From positions 248,001 through 312,000 of the forward strand of contig CAJQUW010015437.1 in the NCBI GenBank assembly GCA_907163375.1: a DNA stretch of 64,000 nucleotides. The letters are read 5' to 3'. Both the position numbers and the translations under genes were made by a program. This DNA is from Prostheceraeus crozeri (taxonomy: Eukaryota; Platyhelminthes; Polycladida; Euryleptidae). Each line of letters opens with the position of its first letter. Position 1 is the stretch's first letter. Shown here piece after piece: positions 53,949 to 63,779 of this stretch. The notes under the pieces were generated by a model. That model had not been told where the DNA came from. It made no database searches and saw only the letters and a list, made by a program, of their open reading frames with translations.

Positions 53949-55519
53949 GTGAATAATATGGAAAGTGAAAATAAGGACTCGTTTCTAATCTACTTACCCA
54001 GTAATGCTTCTATGAATAAATTTCCCAAAAATAAACCATCAGACTATCGAGTAGAATTAAATCGGCCACTACATTTAGAAGGTGAATGGGAGGTTGGCGT
54101 TTCTAGTATTTGCTATGATAGCAATATTCAGAATGTGAATGATTTGGAAGAAATGATATTGACTCCTCGCACCCATGATGGAATAACGATGAATAATGCA
54201 TTCCAGTTCCCATACAATTTAACATCAGATGGAAAGTGGAACTATGAATGGATTCAGATAAAATCAGATTATTATGAACCATTTGGGAATGAGAAAATTA
54301 TTAAGGCGTTCAATAGTGGTAATACTTCCATCATGAAGAATAAAAATCAGAAAGCTTATGAGTTTACTATCTATCATTGGAGTGGGAGACAGTTCCTTCG
54401 CTTTCAGTCTTTTACTAAAGGTCTTACACTGAGGTTGGATAATGAATTCTATCCACATCTCGGTTTTGGTCATGGACTACATCTAACGTCAATTGCTACT
54501 GCAAATGTTAAAAAAGTTCATTCAAATCGAATCAACAAATTTCATTATAAATTTAAAATATTTGATGAAGATGTTGTAGAATGTGAAGAACGCATCATTT
54601 TGAAAAAGCGTGGTGTTCAACCTTTATCACTTATTGAGTTAGTAAAACGATGGAATGAGACTGTGGGTAAGAAGTATGGAGAGAAAATTATGGCGGTCAA
54701 AAATAAGTTGGTTATTCAGAAATATAATGACAAACTTACAGTTTATTTCTCTCCAACCTTGCGTCATTTTGTAAGACATTATACACCTATTATTGGAAGC
54801 AGTGTGGTGTATGGTTCTCATGAATATCACACTAAAGCTGATTCAGTTAATGATGAATGGTGGGTGGACATCTATGGTGATCGCATCAAGAAAATTTACC
54901 AGTCTTATGAAGAATCTAAAGTTGCTATCAATATAATGCCGCGTCTATATCATACAGTTGAAAGCTTCATTCATGTAGTAAATCCTTATATACAACAGAA
55001 GTTGAAGCATATGGTGAAAAGTAAATATGATGTAAAGACACACCACATTGCGTTTTCAATTGAAAATCAACGCGTTGTTCTGAAACTGGGTGATGACATT
55101 CAATGTCAATTGAGTAAAAATTTGAAAAAACTCTTTGGTTTTTCAATGCTACAAACTGTGTTTACTGCTGCGCATACGATTGGTATAGAAACACCAATGA
55201 CACTTGATAAACATGAACAGCACCTTTACATTCAAAGTGATTTATTCTACCTATTTCTGTTGGTGAGAAAAAAGAATACATTTTACGTGATTTCATTCAT
55301 GATAAAGACGCTTCATATGGAATAGTCGAGAAGATGTTTGAATCTATTTTCTATCATCCCGTCGTCAAACAAACTATACCCTCTATTGCTATCAAAATTA
55401 CGAATGGTTTACAAGAGTGCATCCATGTGAAAGATACTAAATCCCTCGTAGCTATAGTGTTTCGGAAAACAAAGTTAAGTCATTGTGATATGTTTATTGA
55501 AATAAAAATATGTGTATGA
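53949..55519 (+). pseudogene. Polinton 'LHFR' family protein, paralogue 2, C-terminal frameshift
   Basis: Starts in the same style as paralogue 1: FLIYLPSNASMNKFPKNKPS, then LHLEGEWEVGVSSICYDS. The family-like start and repeated blocks (RHFVRHYTP against RQFLRHHSA) show they arose by duplication. The main frame runs to 55,325, but from about 55,250 a second frame carries the expected C-terminal domain (PISVGEKKEYILRDFIHD, HPVVKQTIPSIAIKI, SLVAIVFRKTKL) to 55,519. One frameshift near 55,250 explains both, unless the short C-terminus is used. AATAAA follows at 55,500. Probably a structural protein. Confidence 0.7.
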
Positions 55520-55656
55520 AAAAGTCTTTTCACAGATATAGGGGGAATGAGCTGACTGTAGGCATATATTCACAAGGAAGAAACGATCTCATGCGATACA
55601 TAAAACAACCATGTATATCTACAAAAAGCAATATCAAAATACTGAGTTAAAGTTGA
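55520..55656. other. Convergent intergenic gap
   Basis: Short AT-rich spacer between the plus-strand structural genes and the minus-strand polymerase. No motif beyond AATAAA at its left edge. Confidence 0.5.
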
Positions 55657-58600
55657 TTATGTCAATACATCTCCTGAATGTGGTAGCGTGAGTTTTATTC
55701 TTTTGGGTGGAGGTATGTTTGTGTCAGGATGTCCATGTGGAAGAGATGTGTTATGTCCTATCCAACACCTCCTTTCCTCCCATGCTGAAAGCGCTCGTTT
55801 CTTGAACGTGTGAGTTTTCACAGTATGAACTTGAGATTTTAAGATTGTCATACTGACAAGCGTTATAGTTTTATTTTTATAGGCCTTCTTATAGGACCGA
55901 TGTTTCATTTTGTGAACAATGGATTTTGATATACCTTTAGCACGCTTAATACTATCTGCACATTCTTTTAATTTCATGGAATACATTTTAGGACGGAGGA
56001 GAATCATTTCATCTATTTCCTTTCCTGCTGTTTCATCCTTAAAACAACCAAGTTTGGCTTTATTCTGTATGGAATAGAGTGGATGAGTGGGATTGTAGTT
56101 AGATGTGTCGAAATATTTTTCTAATGACTTGCCTACTTCATTAAAATTTAAATCTTTTTGAGTGGTAATACCTAAAAAGAAACTATCTGTATCACCACCC
56201 AGCAAGCGAACCTCTTTTACGAGAGGGCATGGTTTTAATATTTTTTAGAAGAGTTGATACATTTCAAGCTTGGAATAATCTAAAACGGCTTGCCCAATAT
56301 AGATGGGTTTGCACAACTCAACTTCAGATTTTATCATTTTAACACCTACAAGGTCCTCATCGATGATGTCTCTATCAATGAAAAGAGGTGATGAGGTCAA
56401 TTTGTGATATTTTTGTTCATCAACGACTAGTTTGTAGTTCATACGTTTTCTAACATCCTCCATGGTCTTTCCGAAAAGACTGTTATTCTTATATTTATAA
56501 AAATCCTTTTCAAAATTATTTTGGGCGAGTGCACGTTTTTGACTGTTACTATCTATGTAGGGTTTGAGGAAGGCTTTCTGTCTAAATTTGATAATGCGGT
56601 GAACTGACTTTAGAGGCATGCCCATTTCTAAATAGAATTTTAGTATGCAGAAGTGCACGAGATAATTTTTCTTATCATATTGGATGAGCAAAAGTTTGCG
56701 GCATGGTTTGTACCTTGGCTGTCCACACTCTGTTAAGTTATTATGAAATTGTGACATGAATGGTGAAAACATATCTTCAGTCACTTCACGAGATTCAAGT
56801 GCGAGTGGGAAATCAGCAGTTTTATTTTTAATACTATTTGAATAAATCAAATCCACTTCAAAATAATATCCCCAATCACCTTCATCTGGAATCTTCAGAA
56901 TGTTTGAAGGGTTGGAGTAATACATAAGCTCATCTTGATTTAACCAACTAAACTCGGAATGAGGTAGTGGTTTAGACAGTGAACTGCCATATAAATTATT
57001 TTGGTCATAGTACTTTAGGTGGATATGATCATCACCTACTGTTTCAGATTTTATATGATGTTTATTCACAAATGTGAGACCACCGCGTATTCCGCGCTCA
57101 AATATGTTATACATCTCCGGGTCTTGTAAGAGATGGATGGTCTCACCAGTCATTTTAAAGGCTGATTTAAAGGACATGGCTGGTAGACTGACAAAGTGGA
57201 CAGGATCTAATTTGTCTTCTTCTAATGCCACTCGTCGAAATTCCTGAAAGACATCAGCCAGCAAAATGACATCTAATTCTAAGTAAGCGATCATATAATC
57301 GCCAAACGTTTTACAATCAAATTTTAACCATGCCCCTTGAGCATGTTCATAGTCCTCTACTGGACAATCTTGACCCGTCAAATCGTTTTGGAATTTGTCA
57401 ATGGAAGGAAGGGTTGTTTCATTTAGTTTAGACATTGAGCTAAAATACGCATCGGGAAAGACTCCTTTGCGAGTGATTATTTCATCCGTTAAGTTTGGAT
57501 AGTGTTTCTTCAAAGTTTGACTATGAGGAAGAAACTTGAGATTACGAACGAGAGAAGCTAGTGACGCTGACATGAATTGGAATGAATCTAAAAATTTTAT
57601 TTCGAAGAAGACTCTCTTATTTTCTTTAGTTTTATCTACTGGTACTTTTGCTGTCATTGCCATGAATTTTTCTCTCGTTTGCGATATAACATCAGACTGC
57701 CACGATTTCATCTGGCTCAACCCTCCTTTTATGAGCATATGACTGTCATAGCCCTTAAAGTTATGAAAAATGACGGGTAGTACACGACGTCTCAACCTAA
57801 GTGAAAAGTTACATTTGGAGCAGAGTGCGTTTCTAAATTTACCAGCGATGTGATCATGATAACGCACTTTCTTAATTTTATCGTCATCAAATGTTTTATG
57901 ACATTTAGGGCACGATGTGCAACTTTCAAATTTTTGTTTGTCTTCATCTGACATATGTAGTGACTTACGCTGCAATTGGGAATCATATGATTGTTGAAAT
58001 TTGGCAGCTCTATCGAGAAATTCTAGAAATTTTGAAATGCAATCTTCACCTTGCCAAGTATGCATTTTGTTTTGTCTATTCCTAAAGTGGTCATACCATA
58101 CTTCATAGCAGGATATGGCTGCTGGCTTGTGGATGATATCATCAATGTAGCATTCTATGTCTGCGTAAATGACACGCAAGGGACTTAATTCGTCACCATT
58201 ATCCCTATGTGAAAATATTTTATCTTTGGGCATGCGTTCATTTGTAATTTACCTCGCTTGCACCATTCATAGTGAGTTTCAAATTTATCTTTACTCCAAA
58301 AGGAGCTGATGCAGCGGTCGCATACAAAATGTTCACCTCTTTTAGAGTGCCCCAAGTGAGTGTACAAGCGAGAGATTTTGGGAATACCACAGTAGTGCCA
58401 TTCCTCGCTATCATCTTGTTTTACTAATAAGAGGTTGACTACACGTTCATAACAAGTTGAACGTAAATTATAGCGGGCACCCTTCAACCCCTTCTCCCAC
58501 ACGTGAACTACAATTTTAATCTTATTATGTTTTTCGAACGTTTCTACATCTTTGATTTTCATGTTGTTACTATCACAACCTTCAAAAACTAGTTCATCCT

Positions 58601-59630
58601 CCCACTGTCTATAGCTATAGGTATGATTTCGATTCGCGTTGATATAATTATAGTGAAGGATGGATAGGACTGCATATTTGAAACACTGTGATTTACAATC
58701 GACATTGATGACAGCTTTCTTATTATACAACGTTTTTGGTAGTTTAAATGTGCCTCGAGCTGCATGACTTTCTAATAGGGAAATTTTGAATATGGCTGAG
58801 TCCACACCATCAGAAATAAGAGCGCTGTTGCGTTGATTGAATTTATCTACATTTGATTTTAAACATTGAATGTGAAAATTTAGCCAAGACTCGCAGTCTA
58901 CAACTTCGGTTGCGGAAGAAGAAGGAACATGAAACTGTATTCTCTCCGTCACTTGACCCGTTTGAAAATCTATTTTAATATATTTTAGTTTAAGGTAAAT
59001 GAGCGCCTTCATTCTAAAATTGTCTAAATTGTTGAAGAGCGCTTCGGTAATGTTAGAATTTTGAAGGAGCCACTCAGGAAAATCTGCTATTTGAGTATTG
59101 GACTCCATGCAGTAGTCGCGTACTAAATTATTATGTGGAACATTAATGAGGGAGATGGTAGAGGTACCGTTGGTGTAGTGATCATTTGCATGCGTGTGTT
59201 GAAGTCTGTGCGAAGATCGCTGAAAGTGACTATCAAAAGAAAGAGGGCACAAATCGCAAGGAAAGGAGATGTCATCGTCAGAATCAACTTCACCTCCGGA
59301 GATTGATGCCGCTTTGCGTTGACACACACGTTGTTTGATGTGTCGAAGGAGACTGTGCTTCCTTGTAAACATATGTCCGCAGTCAGCACATTCCCACTCG
59401 TTGCCTTGTCGCGAGAGTCCTGAGCTGGAACTCACATCACCTGAAAGAGAAATCATTCTATCATCTCTGTTCAAGTCTCAGTGTATTGTTACAACCTACC
59501 TTGACTCAACAACTCTAAACTTTCCTCGAGAAGGGAGGGCGTTGGTGATGAAGTTGATGCCTAAAATTGAGGAAGATGCTATTAGCCACACGTTTGAGGG
59601 AGATGACTGAAGAAATTTTCAACTTACCAT
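55657..59630 (-). pseudogene. Protein-primed DNA polymerase B, spliced, with one frameshift and one in-frame stop
   Basis: Exon 1 is the ATG alone (59,628-59,630). Intron 1 is 59,561-59,627 (67 bp), exon 2 is 59,500-59,560, intron 2 is 59,441-59,499 (59 bp) and exon 3 runs from 59,440. Two C2H2 fingers (CADCGHMFTRKHSLLRHIKQ; CDLCPLSFDSHFQRSSH) precede a Polinton-type N-terminal domain and a CxxC/H..C cluster. Then come exonuclease motif YADIEC, YLELDVILLADVF, polymerase motif A (YDQNNLYGSSL), motif B (NNSLFGKTMEDV) and motif C (GGDTDS). A frameshift lies near 58,240, just before the exonuclease domain. A single in-frame TAA lies at about 56,245, between motifs B and C. Both breaks prevent a full-length polymerase. 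Confidence 0.85.
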
Positions 59631-59908
59631 TTCAACGAAATCAAGTTTAAGGTTGATACTTCAACAAGATAGGGACTTCACTCAAATTTGGAATTCACGA
59701 GAGAGCAGTTCACTTGTACGCCTCAAATAATAACAGAATTCGCTAGAGAACACTTCACTTATACGTCTCAAAGACAGAGTGAAATGACACGAATGTCACT
59801 TTGCAAATATACTTTCATATTCATCATTCATTGGCTGTTCGTTCTGATTGGTTGCTTGTTTATACTTAAGAATTAGAAAACATTTCAAAGTTATTATTCA
59901 CAGTCAAC
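59631..59908. promoter_or_regulatory. Divergent promoter region with 37-bp direct repeats
   Basis: Two direct repeats, 59,691-59,727 and 59,736-59,772 (GAATTC....GAGAGCAGTTCACTT...CTCAAA type), lie 45 bp apart between the polymerase and the plus-strand small gene. A partial third (GGGACTTCACTCAAATTTG) precedes them. CCAAT boxes occur at 59,829 and 59,848 (complement), and TATACTT at 59,859 may serve the plus-strand gene. Confidence 0.5.
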
Positions 59909-60359
59909 ATGACAAGCCCTCCAAAAACACCGAACACAAAATTCTCTTCTCCATGCTCATCACCAAAGGCGTTCGTTGCACCAAACGCTCCAACGAAGGG
60001 GAAGGTAGAGAAGGTGTACCGACTGGACAATATCAGAAAGTTGTCATTACCAGCGGACGACGAAGAGGAGAGTGTATGTGAGAAAGAGTGTCCCGAATTA
60101 ACACGCGTGAGGTGGAAGTATCTGCAGTACGATACTGATGATGTGATGGAGATCACCAGCACCAAATTCCTCCACCAATTATGGGAATGGTACACCCCTA
60201 ACTCCCAGCCACCAAAATATGGCGGAGTGGGAGTACATCGACAAAGTGAGGCTCGCGGTAGAAGAACGATTGAAGCAAGTAAACTGTTTTTGCGATCTAT
60301 GTGAAGTCAGACTCTGGGACGATATTGACGATGAAGACCTTTTGAAATACATGCCATAA
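59909..60359 (+). pseudogene. Small Pro/Ser-rich protein with CxCxxC motif, frameshifted
   Basis: The ATG at 59,909 opens MTSPPKTPNTKFSSPCSSPK, with an acidic patch ADDEEESVCEKECPE and TSTKFLHQLWEWYTP. Near 60,215 the coding-like signal moves to another frame, reading MAEWEYIDKVRLAVEERLKQ, VNCFCDLCEVRLWDD and DEDLLKYMP, with a TAA at 60,357. The AATAAA poly(A) signal at 60,358-60,363 overlaps that stop codon. CxCxxC next to acidic residues is reminiscent of small tumour-virus-type regulatory proteins that have been reported from adinto-like viruses. I offer this as an analogy, not an assignment. A single indel separates the two halves. Confidence 0.55.
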
Positions 60360-60404
60360 TAAATTTTTATTTCGTACTATCTTTGCTTTCATACTGACTT
60401 ACTT

Positions 60405-61030
60405 GAATGGGGCTTCAGTGGATGATTTAACCATGTATACTTTTCATTTGGAAATAGTAGCACGCTTAGTCTAACTTGTAAATCTTATAACTTTTCATAT
60501 GGGCGATGATGGTAGATGAAATAGTGTTAAATAAAATTAAGATGGCTTACACTTCTGATACAGGGATAGCAATCGACTGCGATCCATGTGTAAAGAGCTT
60601 CTTAGACTACGGATGGGCTTAAGTGGATGATTTAACCATGTATACTTTTTCATTTGGAAATAGTAGCACGCTTAGTCTAACTTGTAAATCTTATAACATT
60701 TCATATGGGCGATGATGGTGGATGAAATAGTGTTAAATAAAATTAAGATGGCTTACACTTCTGATACAGGGATAGCAATCGACTGCGATCCATGTGTAAA
60801 GAGCTTGTTAGACTACGGATGGGCTTAAGTGGATGATTTAACCATGTATACTTTTTCATTTGGAAATAGTAGCACGCTTAGTCTAACTTGTAAATCTTAT
60901 AACATTTCATATGGGCGATGATGGTAGATGAAATAGTGTTAAATAAAATTAAGATGGCTTACACTTCTGATACAGGGATAGCAATCGACTGCGATCCATG
61001 TGTAAAGAGCTTGTTAGACTACGGAAGAGA
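60405..61030 (+). repeat. Three tandem 206-bp copies of the outer part of block D
   Basis: GGATGGGCTTAAGTGGATG junctions at 60,611 and 60,817 define a 206-bp period; the first unit starts at about 60,405. Each unit runs from TTTAACCATGTATAC to AAGAGCTTGTTAGACTACGG. Only the third continues into complete block D. The palindrome arms have the 29-bp array at this position instead. Confidence 0.8.
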
Positions 61031-61185
61031 GAAGTGTGTTATGTTGCGTGTGGCGCGTGAGTGTCCTCCCATTTCATTCCATTCATCAATTCGTCTCATT
61101 GATAGAGACAGGTAGAACTCATGGTTCTCATAACGTATGCAATGGAAAGTTTTAGGCAACCTTCGACAGTTGGCTAAATGTCGCC
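60885..61185 (-). repeat. Block D in the second element
   Basis: Homologous over its length to 18,226-18,530 and 30,865-31,169, in the same relation to module c and module H. It anchors the alignment of the two elements. Confidence 0.75.
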
Positions 61186-61352
61186 CTGGCGCGAATGCAT
61201 ACTACGTTGAGACAGAGGCAATCACTTGTAAACATGACGCAGAGAGGTTTAACAAGATTGACCATTGCCGAATGTCCCTTGTGGTATACATAGCTACGGG
61301 TTTCACCGCCGCCCTTTACAGGAACGCCCGTCGAAAGGAAGTAATACACTGA
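61120..61352 (-). ncRNA. Structured-looking module, copy c (second element)
   Basis: Carries the GTATTACTTCC, GGGCGTTCCTGTAAAGGGCGG, AAACCTCTCTG and CTCAACGTAGT landmarks with a few substitutions relative to the palindrome copy. Copies a and b would lie beyond the window end. Confidence 0.4.
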
Positions 61353-61468
61353 ACTTCATTTGCAACGTTCAAGTTGACTGATAGCAGATTAAACGCAATG
61401 ATAGTATTCGCCAGTCCGAAGACTGCCCAGGGCAAACCGCGTGAAGGTTCTATCATGTCTTGCCCCAT
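61316..61468 (-). CDS. Possible 50-aa microprotein inside module H (second element)
   Basis: Homologue of 17,943-18,095 with the same GCCACCATGG start and the same length. It differs at a handful of residues (S for P at codon 9, AF for KL around codon 25, QCI for RCN). Coding status is doubtful, as for the other copies. Confidence 0.3.
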   Translation of the reverse strand: MGQDMIEPSRGLPWAVFGLANTIIAFNLLSVNLNVANEVQCITSFRRAFL

Positions 61469-61507
61469 GGTGGCCCTTAAGAGAGCCGATGGTTCGTTCT
61501 CGGGAGT
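61364..61507 (-). repeat. Cassette-border module H after the 74-residue gene
   Basis: Full-length copy, beginning about 10 bp past the stop codon of the 74-residue gene. Its terminal CTAT hairpin is damaged (GCGTTTAAT in place of AAGTTGAAT). Confidence 0.75.
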
Positions 61508-61517
61508 AACAAGTTGA

Positions 61518-61742
61518 CTATTGGCTTGAATAGTCAATAGGTATGACGGTTAGGTACTCATATACCCTATAGTGCCTACGTCGTGCTGGTGCATCTGGCA
61601 CCTTTCGGATGCGGGTGGTATTCGGAGTCCACACCTCATCCGTCCAAACGATCTTCTTGATCTTCCCCTTCTTCTCATCCTCTTCATCCCACTCGTCGAG
61701 GATGATGAAGTCGGGAATGGTACTAGCAGATGTTGCTTTCAT
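61518..61742 (-). CDS. Small accessory protein (74 aa), cassette absent from the palindrome
   Basis: The product begins MKATSASTIPDFIILDEWDE, continues with an acidic-then-basic stretch (EDEKKGKIKKIVW), and ends APARRRHYRVYEYLTV plus a short tail. No family recognised. TATATAAG lies about 42-50 bp upstream of the ATG on the same strand. The gene plus one H module form a unit of about 490 bp that is present here between the 88-residue gene and module c; in both palindrome arms the H module runs straight into module c. So it is a presence/absence cassette. Function unknown. Confidence 0.55.
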   Translation of the reverse strand: MKATSASTIPDFIILDEWDEEDEKKGKIKKIVWTDEVWTPNTTRIRKVPDAPARRRHYRVYEYLTVIPIDYSSQ

Positions 61743-61782
61743 CGTGACTTAAAATTGAATGACAAGCGCTACAATCTTCTGG

Positions 61783-61791
61783 CTTATATAG
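61783..61791 (-). promoter_or_regulatory. TATA box of the 74-residue gene
   Basis: CTATATAAG on the minus strand, a bit over 40 bp before the ATG. Confidence 0.65.
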
Positions 61792-61855
61792 GGTTTTCAA
61801 CAATGAATTGCTCAACAGCGAATCAGAATGCTTCAGGGATGGCAATCGACTGCAT

Positions 61856-61999
61856 AACGTTCAAGTTGACTGATAGCAGATTCAACTTAATGATAGTATT
61901 CGCCAGTCTGAAGACTGCCCAGGGCAAACCGCGAGGAGGTTCTATCAAATCTTGCCCCATGGTGGCCCTTAAGAGAGCCGGTGGTTCGTTCTCGGGAGT
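61856..61999 (-). repeat. Cassette-border module H after the 88-residue homologue
   Basis: Full 144-bp copy with an intact terminal CTAT-loop hairpin. The TTCG hairpin loop is TTCA here on the same CAGTC/GACTG stem. Directly followed by the promoter of the 74-residue gene. Confidence 0.75.
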
Positions 62000-62008
62000 A
62001 ATGTCATC

Positions 62009-62273
62009 TTACACCCTACCAATTCTGCTGAAAGAGTCTTTGACTCTCTCCTTGGTAGCAGTGTCGACTTCCACGCTAATTGCTATGTGACTGAAAAGTG
62101 GAATGTAGCGCCATTCCGTTGGATTGACGACACTTGCTGTCATCGGATTGCCAATCCGAGCAAGATTGTTGTGGACTCTGTCTTGCTCCTCTAGTCTAAC
62201 AAATTCCTCAAATAAATTTCGCGGCCTTAACTGCGGTCCGTGAGGAGAGCTGACTTGACTTCGGTGTCTGCAT
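62009..62273 (-). pseudogene. Homologue of the 88-residue gene with an early 2-bp deletion
   Basis: Matches 17,628-17,894 along its length, including the conserved stop and the TATA promoter. A 2-bp deletion after codon 4 shifts the start out of frame, and no other in-frame ATG is seen close by. The downstream part is otherwise open and well conserved, so the lesion is recent or an alternative start is used. The palindromic element thus keeps the intact version of a gene that the gene-bearing element has lost. Confidence 0.7.
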
Positions 62274-62302
62274 GATTGAAATGAAATGAAATGAGAGGTA
62301 GT

Positions 62303-62318
62303 GGTTTATATACCCCTC
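62303..62318 (-). promoter_or_regulatory. TATA promoter of the 88-residue homologue
   Basis: GGGGTATATAAACCAC on the minus strand, identical in its core to 17,591-17,603. Confidence 0.65.
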
Positions 62319-62330
62319 TAACGCGATGCA

Positions 62331-62473
62331 GCGTTCAAGTTGACTGATAGCAGATTCAACTTAATGATAGTATTCGCCAGTCCGAAGACTGCCCAGGGCA
62401 AACCGCGTGGAGGTTCTATCATGTCTTGCCCCTAGGTGGCCCTTAAGAGAGCCGATGGTTCGTTCTCGGGAGT
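62331..62473 (-). repeat. Cassette-border module H after the coiled-coil gene
   Basis: Copy with the Kozak-context ATG replaced by TAG. It follows a 60-bp GT-AG intron (62,507-62,566) that lies 3' of the coiled-coil gene, so the H module would be in the 3' part of that transcript. Confidence 0.7.
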
Positions 62474-62506
62474 GACGTGATGGGGTGGTGAAGGCGGGGA
62501 AAAGAT

Positions 62507-62566
62507 CTGCAATGAAAATGATATGTATTAGAATAGGATATACTATCTTATTTGCTTTTCACTTAC
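62507..62566 (-). other. Candidate 60-bp GT-AG intron
   Basis: GTAAGTGAAAAGC at the donor and TTTTCATTGCAG at the acceptor on the minus strand. Its length is close to that of the other introns (59 and 67 bp). It lies between the open tail of the coiled-coil gene and module H. Confidence 0.55.
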
Positions 62567-62756
62567 CAAGTTAGCCATCCTTAGGCAGTCTCGCGCGCTT
62601 CCTAACAGAAAATTTGTGTAAATGTCCGCGCATTCTCAGTGTGGCATGCAAGCACTTCTTACTCGGATGGCCATTGTAACATATGATCGACTCGTCGAGA
62701 CTTTGGTTGACGAGGACTTCACCGACCAAATGATTATCCCGAATAGGGATGTGAAA

Positions 62757-63737
62757 TTAAAACAACCTATCCTCATTCACACGATTCCACTTATCCCTCA
62801 TGCGCTCCAACTTCTCAAACGCCTGTCTCTCATCACCCCGCCGAGCCACATTCCTCTCCAACTCAACATTCCTCGCTCTCAACACACTCATCTCCTTCAT
62901 CATCTCCTCAAACTTCGCTTCTGCATCTCTCATTCTTCTCTCTGCAGCACTCGCCCTCTTCGCACAGTCATCATTCTTCTCTTCCAACTCTCGCGTCTTA
63001 TTCTTCAAATCAGTCACACTACGCCTCATTCGAATATTCTCATCCGCTATCTCCTTCGACTTCAGTTCCTTCTTTTTCAACGTATCTAACTCATTCACGA
63101 CTTCATCCTTCACCTTCTTCAAACTCTCATACTTATTTACCAACAAATCATGCGCCATCTGCTGCAACACATGCTTCTTCTCTTCATCCTTCAACCACCT
63201 CGCCGACGGCACACGAATCCCACCACTCTTCACTTTTGGGGAAGATGAGCTCTGCGGGGGGTCCTCAACAACTATGTTGGAGACCTCCGAGGAAGAAGAG
63301 CTCAACTTCCTCACACGCTTCCTCACACGCTCCCTATCTAAATCCACATCATCCTCATCATCACTCTCAAGCACTCTCTTTCGCTCAATCTCAGCCTCCA
63401 ACGAAGCAACTGCTTTCGCCAACTCATCATTCTCAACAACATTCTCAACCTTACCATCTCGCTCGATCGCCAACATTCGCTCCCTCTCTTCCACAATCAA
63501 CTGCGTAAATCTCAAGTCACTCACCAAACCTCCACTGCAATCTGCATGCACTCTGTAAAATCGCGCCTCATCCTCATCACCCTTCAACACTCTACACTTT
63601 ACACACGCAACCCTATTCAGGATAATCATGTGGTCAGTGCCCGCCTTCTTCACATGCGCCTTGGCGTCCGCACTGCGATTTACTCGACCGCACACACACA
63701 TTTTGATGTGGAATTTTCGGTTCTTGTCATTTGCCAT
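62757..63737 (-). CDS. Cys-motif plus coiled-coil protein (326 aa)
   Basis: The N-terminal ~70 residues hold paired cysteines (MCVCGRVNRSADAKAHVKKA; ACVKCRVLKGDED) that could bind zinc. An acidic/Ser-rich linker follows (LESDDEDDVDLDRERV; LSSSSSEV), and from about residue 190 to the end there is a long heptad-rich coiled coil (KEIADENIRMRRSVTDLKNK, KFEEMMKEMSVLRARNVELE). No family recognised; a structural or scaffolding role is possible. The frame ends in TAA at 62,757 but stays open for a further 59 sense codons with protein-like composition (ending RKRARLPKDG) before the next stop at about 62,574. So the TAA could be a lesion, a readthrough site, or coincidence. Confidence 0.65.
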   Translation of the reverse strand: MANDKNRKFHIKMCVCGRVNRSADAKAHVKKAGTDHMIILNRVACVKCRVLKGDEDEARFYRVHADCSGGLVSDLRFTQLIVEERERMLAIERDGKVENVVENDELAKAVASLEAEIERKRVLESDDEDDVDLDRERVRKRVRKLSSSSSEVSNIVVEDPPQSSSSPKVKSGGIRVPSARWLKDEEKKHVLQQMAHDLLVNKYESLKKVKDEVVNELDTLKKKELKSKEIADENIRMRRSVTDLKNKTRELEEKNDDCAKRASAAERRMRDAEAKFEEMMKEMSVLRARNVELERNVARRGDERQAFEKLERMRDKWNRVNEDRLF

Positions 63738-63779
63738 TACTGAGATTTTATCGTTAACTGTAAGATAATGAAATTTGTA

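Noticed and set aside
59866-60195. 109-codon minus-strand frame
   Set aside because: Antisense to the small CxCxxC gene, which has the better start, promoter and poly(A) signal.
47040-62759. Alternative genetic code (stops read as sense)
   Set aside because: TAA, TAG and TGA all interrupt genes, frameshifts occur too, and intact genes end in the same stops. Decay explains this better.
62800-63558. 252-codon plus-strand Ser/Phe-rich frame
   Set aside because: It is the antisense of the coiled-coil gene; Glu/Lys-rich sequence gives Ser/Phe/Leu-rich open antisense frames.
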